64,000 nt of DNA, from contig DLHY01000086.1 in assembly GCA_002483445.1 (NCBI GenBank), positions 1-64,000 on the forward strand. The letters run 5' to 3'. The DNA is from Blastocatellia bacterium UBA7656 (lineage in GTDB: Bacteria; Acidobacteriota; Blastocatellia; UBA7656). This document shows positions 33,626 to 44,511 of this stretch, piece after piece. The notes beneath the pieces were generated by a model, which saw only the letters and a list, made by a program, of their open reading frames with translations, made no database searches and had not been told where the DNA came from. Numbering within the stretch: position 1 is the stretch's first letter; every line of letters begins with the position of its first letter. The position numbers were made by a program, and so were the translations under genes.

Positions 33626-34933
33626 ATGACCACACCTGACCAGACGGCCCCGCCAGTAACAAAAAAAGAAATACTCGGCTGGTGCATGTACGATGTCGCG
33701 GACTCGGCTTTCACCACCGTCATAGTGACTTCGCTCTATGCGCAGTACTTCAGCAAGATCGTCGTCGGCGATCCGCAAAAAGCTGATCTGCTTTGGGGAT
33801 ACTCGGCGGGTATTTCTGAAGCGATCATCGCTTTGACTGCGCCGATACTCGGAGCGATAGCCGATTTTTCCGGCAGCCGGAAAAAATTTCTCGCCGCCTG
33901 CGCGCTTATAATAATATTTTTCACTGCATCGCTCTACTTCGTCGGCCCCGGAATGGCGACTCTAGGAGTCGTGCTTTACGTCATCGCCAACATCGGCTTT
34001 GCCGGAGGCGGCATCTTCATCGACAGCTTCCTTCCGGGAATCTCGAATGAATCCAACGCAGGCCGGATATCAGGCACGAAGTGGGCATTCGGATATCTGA
34101 GCGGGCTTGTCAGCCTTGGGCTGTGCGTCGTGCTTGGACTCTCGGATGCAGTCGAAGCGAACCCGACGCAGGCACAGTTGTCGCTGGCGCGGCTCATCCC
34201 CGTGTTGGTCGCCGCGTACTATGCGATCACCGTGATTCCGACCTTTTTATTTTTACGCGAGCGCGGCGTCAAACAGCCGTTGCCGCCGGGCGAGAGCTAC
34301 CTGACCGTAGGCTTTCGCCGTTTCAAGCGGACGCTGGCCAATATCCGCCGCTACAAAGAGTTGTTCAAGCTGCTGATCGCCTTTCTCGTTTACAACGATG
34401 GCGTGGTGACTGTGATTTATTTTGCGGGGCTTTATGCAAGTGGCACGCTGAACTTCACGACCGCAGAGTTCGCCGTTTTGCTCATAGTGATGAACGTGGT
34501 TGCGGCGGTCGGAGCTTTTGCGTTCGGCTGGATCGCGGATCGCATAGGCCAGAAGAGAACCATATTCATAACGCTCGTGATTTGGCTTGCGGCTGTCGTG
34601 CTGGCTTACTTTTCTTATTCGAAGCAGAGTTTTTATGTTGTCGCGGCCTTTGCAGGCGTCGGGATGGGATCGTGCCAATCGGTCTCGCGCAGTTTGTTCG
34701 CGCTGTTTACGCCCAAAGAAAACGCCGCCGAGTTTTCTGGTTTTCTCGGAATAGCGGGCAAGGCTCTGGCCTTCCTCGGCCCGATAGTCTTCGGCACGGT
34801 GTCGAATGCTACAGGCAGCCAGCGTCCGGCTATCCTGGCCATCGGCGCGTTTTTCATCATCGGCATGATTTTGCTCTCCTTCGTCAACGAGCAGCGAGGC
34901 AAAGAGGCGGCGAAGATTCCTATTCTTGAATAA
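33626..34933 (+). CDS. MFS transporter, UMF1/Atg22-like family
   Basis: A 435-residue membrane protein with about twelve hydrophobic helices. The N-terminal EILGWCMYDVADSAFTTVI and the following SLYAQYFSK match the UMF1 family, related to the vacuolar amino acid exporter Atg22. The substrate is unknown. Start at ATG 33626, just after a palindromic repeat; the open frame upstream is repeat-derived. Confidence 0.9.
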   Translation: MTTPDQTAPPVTKKEILGWCMYDVADSAFTTVIVTSLYAQYFSKIVVGDPQKADLLWGYSAGISEAIIALTAPILGAIADFSGSRKKFLAACALIIIFFTASLYFVGPGMATLGVVLYVIANIGFAGGGIFIDSFLPGISNESNAGRISGTKWAFGYLSGLVSLGLCVVLGLSDAVEANPTQAQLSLARLIPVLVAAYYAITVIPTFLFLRERGVKQPLPPGESYLTVGFRRFKRTLANIRRYKELFKLLIAFLVYNDGVVTVIYFAGLYASGTLNFTTAEFAVLLIVMNVVAAVGAFAFGWIADRIGQKRTIFITLVIWLAAVVLAYFSYSKQSFYVVAAFAGVGMGSCQSVSRSLFALFTPKENAAEFSGFLGIAGKALAFLGPIVFGTVSNATGSQRPAILAIGAFFIIGMILLSFVNEQRGKEAAKIPILE

Positions 34934-35012
34934 CAGGTCGAGCATCCTTGAGGAACTCGAAAGCGTTTGATCAGGCAACGAAATAAGACATCAGTAATGG
35001 AGCCGTCGATTT

Positions 35013-36320
35013 GTGCAATCACTAGCTCGCATCACTTCCTTTTTGTTCGGAGACCCGCGCCGCGCGTCGCTCGAACACCGACTGTTCAACACCATCAGTT
35101 TGCTCATCGCCACAGCGAACACAGGCGGCGCGTTGCGCTATCTCGATTTCAAAAATCAACTCAGCCTGTTTCTGCTTCACCTCCTGAGCGGGATTCTCTT
35201 TCTGATTTTTTATTACTGCTCCCGATTCAAAAACGCATATCGCTTTTTGTACTGGCCCTTCGTCCTGCTCATCGTCGTTTTCCTCTTCGCCAATATTTTA
35301 GACAACGCCGGATCATTGGGCGGCGCGCACTATTACCTCATCCCCGCGCTTGTGATAGCCGTCGTGCTTTCCGCCAAGGCGAGAAACACTGCCATCGCCA
35401 TTTTGCTCTTCGCTACGATGAGCGTCGCTTTGCTGATGATCGAGCGGCATCATTCTTCGTGGATCACTCCACAGGCAAGCGATGAAGAGCGACTGACGGA
35501 CGTTTTGATCAATTTGGTCTTCGCCCAGATTTTCGCCGGGATTCTGGTGATGGTGTTGAGCCGGAATCTCAACGAGGAACGAAAAAAATCAGACCGCCTT
35601 TTGCTCAATGTTTTGCCCGAAAGCATCGCCGAAGAATTGAAGAGACGTGACCGCGTAGAACCGCTTCACTACGCCGATGTCTCGGTGCTGTTCACGGATT
35701 TCGTCGGATTTACCCGCATAGCTGAAGGACTCAATTGCGAAATTCTTATAGAGGAACTCGACAACTGTTTTCGCCAGTTTGATCAGATCGCAAAACGGCA
35801 CAATCTCGAAAAGATCAAGACTATCGGCGACGCTTACATGGCTGCTGGCGGATTGCCCGCAGTCAATCGCACTCACGCTATCGATTGCGTGCGTGCCGCG
35901 CTTGAAATCGAGCAATACATGGAAGAGATGGCAAAGAAAAAAGCGGCGGAGAATCAGCCCTACTGGCAGGTGCGAATAGGGATTCACACCGGGCATCTGG
36001 TAGCGGGCGTGATAGGCCAGGAGAAATTCTCTTATGACGTGTGGGGCGATACTGTTAATACCGCGAGCCGTATGGAATCATCAGGCGCGGCAGGCCGGGT
36101 CAATATTTCGTCGGAGACTTACGAGCGGGTGAAAAATTTCTTCGAGTGCGAGCATCGCGGAAAAATCTATGCGAAAAACAAAGGCGAAATCGATATGTAT
36201 TTCGTCCGTGGGATTCGCCCTGAGATGGTTCGACCGGACAAAACGCCGAATGAGAAATTCTTCGAGGAGTACGGGCGGGTTCAGGAGTCAGGGGTCAGGA
36301 GTGAGGAGTCAGAAGGGTAA
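35013..36320 (+). CDS. Membrane-anchored class III adenylate/guanylate cyclase
   Basis: A 435-residue protein with about six hydrophobic helices in residues 30-190 and a C-terminal class III cyclase domain. The metal-binding Asp lies in VLFTDFVGFTRIAE; IKTIGDAYMAAGG carries the second Asp; YDVWGDTVNTASRMES carries the transition-state Asn. The product, cAMP or cGMP, is uncertain. Start GTG 35013. The last fifteen or so residues come from a GGAGTCAGGAGTC-type repeat. Its product could be the ligand of the NDH-2 cNMP-binding tail at 16952, an inference. Confidence 0.9.
   Translation: MQSLARITSFLFGDPRRASLEHRLFNTISLLIATANTGGALRYLDFKNQLSLFLLHLLSGILFLIFYYCSRFKNAYRFLYWPFVLLIVVFLFANILDNAGSLGGAHYYLIPALVIAVVLSAKARNTAIAILLFATMSVALLMIERHHSSWITPQASDEERLTDVLINLVFAQIFAGILVMVLSRNLNEERKKSDRLLLNVLPESIAEELKRRDRVEPLHYADVSVLFTDFVGFTRIAEGLNCEILIEELDNCFRQFDQIAKRHNLEKIKTIGDAYMAAGGLPAVNRTHAIDCVRAALEIEQYMEEMAKKKAAENQPYWQVRIGIHTGHLVAGVIGQEKFSYDVWGDTVNTASRMESSGAAGRVNISSETYERVKNFFECEHRGKIYAKNKGEIDMYFVRGIRPEMVRPDKTPNEKFFEEYGRVQESGVRSEESEG
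36280..36315. repeat. AGGAGTCAGGGGTC repeat within the cyclase C-terminus
   Basis: TCAGGAGTCAGGGGTCAGG units extend the cyclase reading frame; the same words appear in non-coding gaps elsewhere in the window. Confidence 0.65.
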
Positions 36321-36326
36321 AAATTT

Positions 36327-37271
36327 ATGGCAAGACTTACACTGTTGAATCTGTTGTTTGTCGGGATGACGATTTTGCCTACTGTCTCGAATCTCAAATC
36401 AACTGCTGATGAAAACACAACTCAGCAAAACGCAGAGTCGAAAACTCAGATAGTTCTTCTCGGCACAGGCACGCCCAATGCCGACCCGGATCGCTCCGGG
36501 CCTGCGGTTGCAATAGTAGTAAATGACACGCCCTACATAATCGATTCAGGGCCGGGAGTAGTGCGCCGCGCCGCTGCCGCTTTCAGAAAAGGTGTCCGGG
36601 GGCTTGAGGCGAAAAATCTCAAAACCGTCTTCATCACTCACCTGCATTCGGATCACACCGTCGGGCTGCCTGATCTGATGTTCACCCCGTGGGTGCTTGA
36701 AAGAAAGGAACCGCTTGCGGTCTACGGCCCGCGCGGGATAAAACAGATGGTCACTCACCTGATGGCAGCTTACCGAGAGGATATCGCTATCCGCCTCAAC
36801 GGGCTTGAGCCTGCCAACCGAACAGGCTATCGGACAATCGCGCACGAAATAAAACCGGGCGTCGTTTACAAAGATCAGAACATTACCGTGAAAGCTTTTC
36901 CCGTCCGTCACGGTTCGTGGAAACATGCGTTCGGCTACAGGTTCGAAACCGCGGATCGCGTCATCGTCATATCGGGCGATTGCGCCTACAGCCCTGAAAT
37001 CATAGAAAACTGCGCGGGGTGCGATGTGCTGATTCACGAGGTCTATTCTCAAAAAGGCTTCGCCACACGCCCTCCTGAGTGGCAGAAATATCATTCCCAA
37101 TTTCACACCTCGACCCGTCAGCTTGGCGAGATCGCTGCGCGCGCGCGACCCGGATTGCTCGTGCTTTATCATCAACTCTTCTGGGGCAGGCCGGAAGAAG
37201 AAGTCCTCGGCGAGATTCGGGAAGTCTTCAGCGGCAAAGTTGTGTCGGGTCGCGATCTGGATATTTATTGA
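36327..37271 (+). CDS. Exported MBL-fold hydrolase
   Basis: A 314-residue metallo-beta-lactamase-fold protein. The zinc-binding motif THLHSDHTVG (HxHxDH) lies near residue 105; later His/Asp ligands are in SGDCAY and the terminal LYHQLFWG. A hydrophobic N-terminus suggests export. The RNase Z/arylsulfatase-like arrangement (LLGTGTPNADP) is compatible with a phosphodiesterase or lactonase; the substrate is unknown. It is six bases downstream of the cyclase gene and may be co-transcribed; a cyclic-nucleotide phosphodiesterase role is possible but unproven. Confidence 0.85.
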   Translation: MARLTLLNLLFVGMTILPTVSNLKSTADENTTQQNAESKTQIVLLGTGTPNADPDRSGPAVAIVVNDTPYIIDSGPGVVRRAAAAFRKGVRGLEAKNLKTVFITHLHSDHTVGLPDLMFTPWVLERKEPLAVYGPRGIKQMVTHLMAAYREDIAIRLNGLEPANRTGYRTIAHEIKPGVVYKDQNITVKAFPVRHGSWKHAFGYRFETADRVIVISGDCAYSPEIIENCAGCDVLIHEVYSQKGFATRPPEWQKYHSQFHTSTRQLGEIAARARPGLLVLYHQLFWGRPEEEVLGEIREVFSGKVVSGRDLDIY

Positions 37272-37288
37272 AACGCGCGGGGGCAACG

Positions 37289-38242
37289 ATGGATGTGACT
37301 TTTGAAGATATCGAACGGGCCGCCGACGCGATCAAAGGCGTCGTCCGGCATACTCCGCTGGAACGTTCACGCTGGCTGTCGGATGAGAGGCGAGAAGTCT
37401 CACTCAAACTCGAATGCTTTCAGGTGACAGGCTCGTTCAAGATTCGCGGCGCGATGGCCCGAATAGCTTCTCTCAGCGAAGAAGAACTTTCACGCGGGAT
37501 ACTCACGGTCTCAGCGGGAAATCACGGACTGGCCGTCGCTCATTGCGCCGAAAGATTAGGACTCGATGCGACTATTGTGGTTCCGCGCACCGGCTCGCGC
37601 GCGAAGATCGAAGCCATCCGACGCTACGGGGTCACGCTCCTTGCGCGCGGTGAAAACTATGACGAAGCCGAACGCGAAGCGCGAGAGATGGAGCGCGCAT
37701 CAGGCAAGGTTTTCATCTCTCCTTATAACGATCCGTGGGTGATAGCGGGGCAGGGAACTGTCGCTATGGAAATACTCCGTGATGACGCGGATATCGATAC
37801 GCTCGTGGTTCCCGTAAGCGGCGGCGGATTGCTTGCGGGCGTGTTGATAGCCGCGAAGGCCATCGATCCGCGCATAAAAGTTTACGGCGCGGAGCCTGCC
37901 GCTTCGCCGACTATGAAGCGATCTTTGGAAGCGGGCCGGATAGTCGAAATTGAAGAAGAAGCGACCATAGCCGACGGGCTTGCAGGAAACATCGAACGAG
38001 GGTCGATCACTTTCCCCATAATCGAGCGACTGGTTGATGAAATAGTTTTAGTCGAGGAAGAGGCTATCAAACGAGCTATCGCGCGTGTGGCTCGTGAGGA
38101 TCACTTGATAATCGAAGGCGCGGCGGCCACTGCTGTTGCTGCGCTCGATGATATGCCCGCATCGGGCCGACGGGTTGCGGCTATAGTGACAGGCCGAAAT
38201 ATCGCGATGGACATTTTCGCTGATGTCGCGCGCAGGTATTGA
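37289..38242 (+). CDS. Threonine/serine dehydratase-like PLP enzyme
   Basis: A 317-residue fold-type II PLP enzyme. The Schiff-base lysine is K51 in TGSFKIRGA, and the PLP phosphate loop is SGGGLLAG. The layout and length match catabolic threonine ammonia-lyase/serine racemase-type proteins lacking a C-terminal ACT domain. The start at ATG 37289 is 17 bases after the MBL gene. It deaminates threonine or serine to a 2-oxo acid, or acts on a related hydroxy-amino acid. Confidence 0.9.
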   Translation: MDVTFEDIERAADAIKGVVRHTPLERSRWLSDERREVSLKLECFQVTGSFKIRGAMARIASLSEEELSRGILTVSAGNHGLAVAHCAERLGLDATIVVPRTGSRAKIEAIRRYGVTLLARGENYDEAEREAREMERASGKVFISPYNDPWVIAGQGTVAMEILRDDADIDTLVVPVSGGGLLAGVLIAAKAIDPRIKVYGAEPAASPTMKRSLEAGRIVEIEEEATIADGLAGNIERGSITFPIIERLVDEIVLVEEEAIKRAIARVAREDHLIIEGAAATAVAALDDMPASGRRVAAIVTGRNIAMDIFADVARRY

Positions 38243-38467
38243 TCAGGCCGCTTTCTTCCGCCCGGTGTGAAAAACATAAACCGGGTCTTCGACCTCGCCG
38301 AGCTTTACGGCAGTCCAGACTATTCTTTCATCCTCGTTGTGCGAAAGTATCTGGCCTCGGACGGCGAACCCGTCCGAATCGGTTTCTTCGACCGTTATTG
38401 CCACCCACTGATCAGGATAGATGCGATTTATTTCGCTGATGGAAACTATTGAGTTGTGGCCGAACAT
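38243..38467 (-). CDS. Small conserved hypothetical protein
   Basis: A 74-residue protein (YPDQWVAITVEETDSDGFAVRG, ILSHNEDE, VYVFHTG) whose composition looks coding. Related small proteins that I recall in cyanobacterial and acidobacterial genomes share the PDQWVAI start, but their role is unknown. It converges immediately with the dehydratase gene. Confidence 0.6.
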   Translation of the reverse strand: MFGHNSIVSISEINRIYPDQWVAITVEETDSDGFAVRGQILSHNEDERIVWTAVKLGEVEDPVYVFHTGRKKAA

Positions 38468-38589
38468 GCGTTTGATCTCCGCTTAGTCACGGGGTTGAAT
38501 GCGCTCATTGAGCGGGCTGCAAGGGGACAACCTTTGGGCTTCGATTCGCGGGGCCTGGGTGAGCTTCTTCCGGAACCTTCACTATGATT

Positions 38590-38820
38590 TTAACCTGCGG
38601 TGTCAAGAGTTCCTGCTTCGTCATCTTCAAGATTGTTCTCATCAACGGGAATTTCTTCTGGTTGAAGAACAACAACTCTGCCATCCTGCCATGTGGCAAT
38701 GGGATTTCCTGCACGCTTGTGATCGAGCAGGGCGTGACGAACAGCGCGACGCACAATCTTTGTAATACTCTCCGCATTTCTGATAAGCATATCTTCGGTC
38801 AGTTCAAGTTTTATGCTCAT
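38590..38820 (-). CDS. Small protein coupled to the zeta-like gene
   Basis: A 76-residue protein with an ATG overlapping the stop of the zeta-like gene (ATGA, 4 bases). The block ALLDHKRAGNPIATWQDGRVVVLQPEEI resembles small partner proteins beside zeta-type kinases that I have seen, so it may be the cognate antitoxin or a regulator. No DNA-binding motif is visible. Confidence 0.6.
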   Translation of the reverse strand: MSIKLELTEDMLIRNAESITKIVRRAVRHALLDHKRAGNPIATWQDGRVVVLQPEEIPVDENNLEDDEAGTLDTAG

Positions 38821-39406
38821 TTTACAACCTCACAAATCCTCTGCCACTTATCAGGCCAATAGATAGTTGAAACATTATTGCTGCGCCCGGTTGCTATCAA
38901 ATCGGGTTCGGACAAAGATACATCAAACACCATCCACTCATCCGCCTGCGGCTGATATATCTCGAAAAAGTTCCGAATGCCCATTCGATACCGGCGACGA
39001 ATCACATCTTCAGGAACATCATGCCCGCCTCTTCGCGCTCGCTCCGCCACGCGCTCGATAGCAAGCTCCGAGCTTTGCAGCCAGAGAAACAACAGATGAA
39101 ACTCGAAGCCCTCTCGCTTTGCGAGATCGATCCAGCGTGCAGGCGTTCGGCCTGAGAGCGTGCTTTCAAATGCGAATGTTCTTCTCTGCTCAATCAGGTT
39201 TCGCGTGCGACGGAGCATCACTCGACCGGCTTCCATCGCTGCGCTTTGAGGCTCGAATGCTGAAAGCCCCTCGGCGATAGTGTCGGCGTTGACGAATCCA
39301 TCACTCCGAAAGCATCGCGTAGAAGAAACGGCGCAAGCGTTGATTTGCCTGCGCCGCTCGGCCCTGCGATAGCGATGATCTTTGGCGGCAATGTGTATTG
39401 GCTCAT
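38817..39406 (-). pseudogene. Zeta-toxin-like kinase, frameshifted
   Basis: A P-loop kinase of the zeta-toxin/AAA_33 type split over two frames. The first frame gives MSQYTLPPKIIAIAGPSGAG and KSTLAPFLLRDAFGVMD (Walker A), and the second resumes with FVNADTIAEGLSAF, then FAFESTLSGR and a full C-terminal half. One missing base near 39296-39303 would join them into a protein of about 195 residues. Zeta toxins phosphorylate UDP-GlcNAc; distant relatives have other targets. It is either inactivated or a sequence error, and the downstream partner gene is intact. Confidence 0.75.
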
Positions 39407-39442
39407 GTCGGGCATCCTGAGACGGTTTCTGCATCGAGCCGC

Positions 39443-39826
39443 TTAACGAATCACCTCTATGCTCGCCCCAATATTCAGCTTCGACCATACTCGTTCCGCA
39501 GTCAGCGCAGTTGCTTTTAGCTGCAAGGCCAGAGCAAGACAACATCGATCTCCGAGCGACAAGCCATATTTCTTCGTCGCAGGACGAAGCGAAGCGGCCA
39601 GCATTGCAAGGCTTGAATCGAATGGGATTATTTCTATGCCCAGCAGATCAATGCTGGTTCGCGCATCGTCTTCGGGAACGCCAGCATCGATGAGTTTGCC
39701 TATGGTCTCGCAATAGTTGACGGCGTTTATTGTGCAAACGGCGAGAGATCGTTCGACGCGTTCACTTCCAGGCTCTTCGTTCAACAATGCAAGCAGCGCA
39801 GAAGCGTCAAGAACATAGTCATTCAT
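39443..39826 (-). CDS. vapC: VapC-type PIN-domain toxin
   Basis: A 127-residue PIN RNase. The acidic triad is visible: Asp of LDASALLALLNEE, Glu of NYCETIG, Asp of LSLGDRCCLALA, followed by LTAERVW. Bacterial VapC toxins cleave tRNA (often initiator tRNA) or 23S rRNA. It overlaps the antitoxin gene by 8 bases, the classic type II toxin-antitoxin arrangement. Confidence 0.92.
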   Translation of the reverse strand: MNDYVLDASALLALLNEEPGSERVERSLAVCTINAVNYCETIGKLIDAGVPEDDARTSIDLLGIEIIPFDSSLAMLAASLRPATKKYGLSLGDRCCLALALQLKATALTAERVWSKLNIGASIEVIR

Positions 39827-40067
39827 TGGCCGCCTCTTTGCGTCTTTCGCGGCTCAGTTCCTTAACCAGAGATCGACCCTTCCTGATGTGCTTGCGCACT
39901 ATGGCTCGCGCCTCTTTTATCGCTTCCTTCCTGGGCTGAATGCGCATCTCGCCATCGACAACTCTGACGATGACCTCATCGCCCGGCTCAAGACCGAGCT
40001 CTTTGCGAAATTGCGCGGGAATGACTATTCGACCGTCTTTGGTTATCTTCGCGCCTATGCTGTTCAT
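39819..40067 (-). CDS. vapB: AbrB/SpoVT-type antitoxin
   Basis: An 82-residue protein with an N-terminal AbrB-like swapped-hairpin DNA-binding domain (AKITKDGRIVIPAQFRKELGLEPGDEVIV) and a basic, helical C-terminus that would wrap the toxin. It neutralises VapC and represses the operon. It lies 15 bases after the gyrB stop on the same strand, so it may be read through from gyrB. Confidence 0.92.
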   Translation of the reverse strand: MNSIGAKITKDGRIVIPAQFRKELGLEPGDEVIVRVVDGEMRIQPRKEAIKEARAIVRKHIRKGRSLVKELSRERRKEAANE

Positions 40068-40082
40068 AAATCACCTCATGAT

Positions 40083-43082
<3,000 letters not shown>

Positions 43083-43207
43083 CTATAGAGTCCGGATAGT
43101 CTTGAGAGTCCGAACCCTCGATTATTTTTCATACTTTCAGGGCGTCGTCTCTGACGATATCAAGGACTCCTCTTGAAAATAATTTCCCGGACATCTTTTC
43201 GTTTGCG

Positions 43208-44377
43208 TCATAATGCGGCGTTCGGCTCTTTTCCATCATCGACCCCGATGCCCGCAAAGCCCTCTTCGCTCTCGCGCTCGGCGCGTCCCCGTTCGACGAG
43301 ATAAACCGAAGCGCGGTCGCGATAGCGATTGGCAATCGCTCGGCGAGAGGTGCTGATGAAGGTCTGAGCGCGGCCTTCAATCTCGCCGAGTAGCGCCTCG
43401 ATTCTTCCTCGATCAAGCTCTGCATCAAGATCATCGATGATTAAAACGGGGCTTTCTTCGTAAACGGAATTATATATCTCGACCTGCGCTAAATCAAGGA
43501 GTAATAAGGCACTTCGCTGCTGTCCGGCGCTCCCGAAACGATTGAGTTCGCGGCTGTCCGCCTGTATTTCAAGATCGTCCCTGTGAGGCCCGATCAAACA
43601 GTGTCCGACAGCGGATTCGGCTCCCAATCGCTCTTTGAGACGCAGGCCGTAAAGCCTCCTATAATCGCTCAAATCGCCCTTGCCTTCCATCTGCGAGCGA
43701 TAGCGCAGGGTTACGCGCTCGGCTCCGAAGATAGCCCGCCCGTGATCGTTTTCATCAAGCACGCGGTTCAACCGCTCGACGTAATTCGTCCGCGCTTCGT
43801 GAATCGCCGCGCCCAGATCTACAAGCTGCTCATTCCATGCTTCGATCTGATCATGAAAGGCGGCGGGGTTCGAGCTTGACGAGGCTTCCTGAAGCAGACG
43901 GTTTTTTTGTTTTATCACATGATTGTATTGCGAAAGGGTAGAGAGCATCGCGGGTGTGAGCGAAACGACGCCGCGATCCAGGAATCGACGTCGCTCGCTC
44001 GGAGTGCCGCGAACCACTTCCAGTTCTTCGAGCGAAAAAGCGAACACATCGAGATTTCCGAGGTAGCGCACCACCGGCTCGCGTTTGCCGTTTACGAAAA
44101 GCTCTTTCGCGGATTCGGTCAGAAGCAGTTGAAGCTGACGGGAAATCGAGCGGGTATGCACTTCTCCGCGAAGCAGGCACTCGCGGCTGTCGAAGCGGAT
44201 GCAATCGCGAACCTGAGCAGTGCGGAAGGATTTCGTAGTCCCCAGCGTGTAGATGGCTTCGAGCCAGTTGGTTTTTCCCTGAGCGTTATCGCCGTAAAAA
44301 ATGTTGAGTCCTGAGCCGAATCGAGCCGCGCCTTCGAGATTGCGAAAGCCTGTCGCTTCAATTCGGGCGAGTATCAT
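43208..44377 (-). CDS. recF: DNA replication and repair protein RecF
   Basis: A 389-residue RecF. Walker A is YGDNAQGKTNWLEAIY (residues about 29-44), the signature motif lies in FGSAGQQRSALLLLDLA, and Walker B is PVLIIDDLDAELD. The N-terminus EATGFRNLEG is typical. RecF with RecO and RecR loads RecA at gaps. The recF-gyrB order is ancestral, but dnaA and dnaN are absent upstream, where a divergent kinase gene lies instead. Confidence 0.95.
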   Translation of the reverse strand: MILARIEATGFRNLEGAARFGSGLNIFYGDNAQGKTNWLEAIYTLGTTKSFRTAQVRDCIRFDSRECLLRGEVHTRSISRQLQLLLTESAKELFVNGKREPVVRYLGNLDVFAFSLEELEVVRGTPSERRRFLDRGVVSLTPAMLSTLSQYNHVIKQKNRLLQEASSSSNPAAFHDQIEAWNEQLVDLGAAIHEARTNYVERLNRVLDENDHGRAIFGAERVTLRYRSQMEGKGDLSDYRRLYGLRLKERLGAESAVGHCLIGPHRDDLEIQADSRELNRFGSAGQQRSALLLLDLAQVEIYNSVYEESPVLIIDDLDAELDRGRIEALLGEIEGRAQTFISTSRRAIANRYRDRASVYLVERGRAERESEEGFAGIGVDDGKEPNAAL

Positions 44378-44511
44378 TCAACGATGTTAGCACAAAGAAC
44401 CTTCATCGTCATGAAAGCCGTTTGAATTCGTTAAATTGACGCGCAAGTAGTATGTTAGTAGGATATTCCTGAAGTTTTCTTTCGGTCTTCGAAGACCTGG
44501 GGAGTGTGACG

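Noticed and set aside
38505..38777. A second small minus-strand protein beside the zeta partner
   Set aside because: It overlaps the better supported 76-residue frame, which has a coupled ATGA start and a family-like motif.
43129..43434. A minus-strand frame overlapping the end of recF
   Set aside because: It is a shadow in another frame of recF, with no family resemblance or ribosome binding site.
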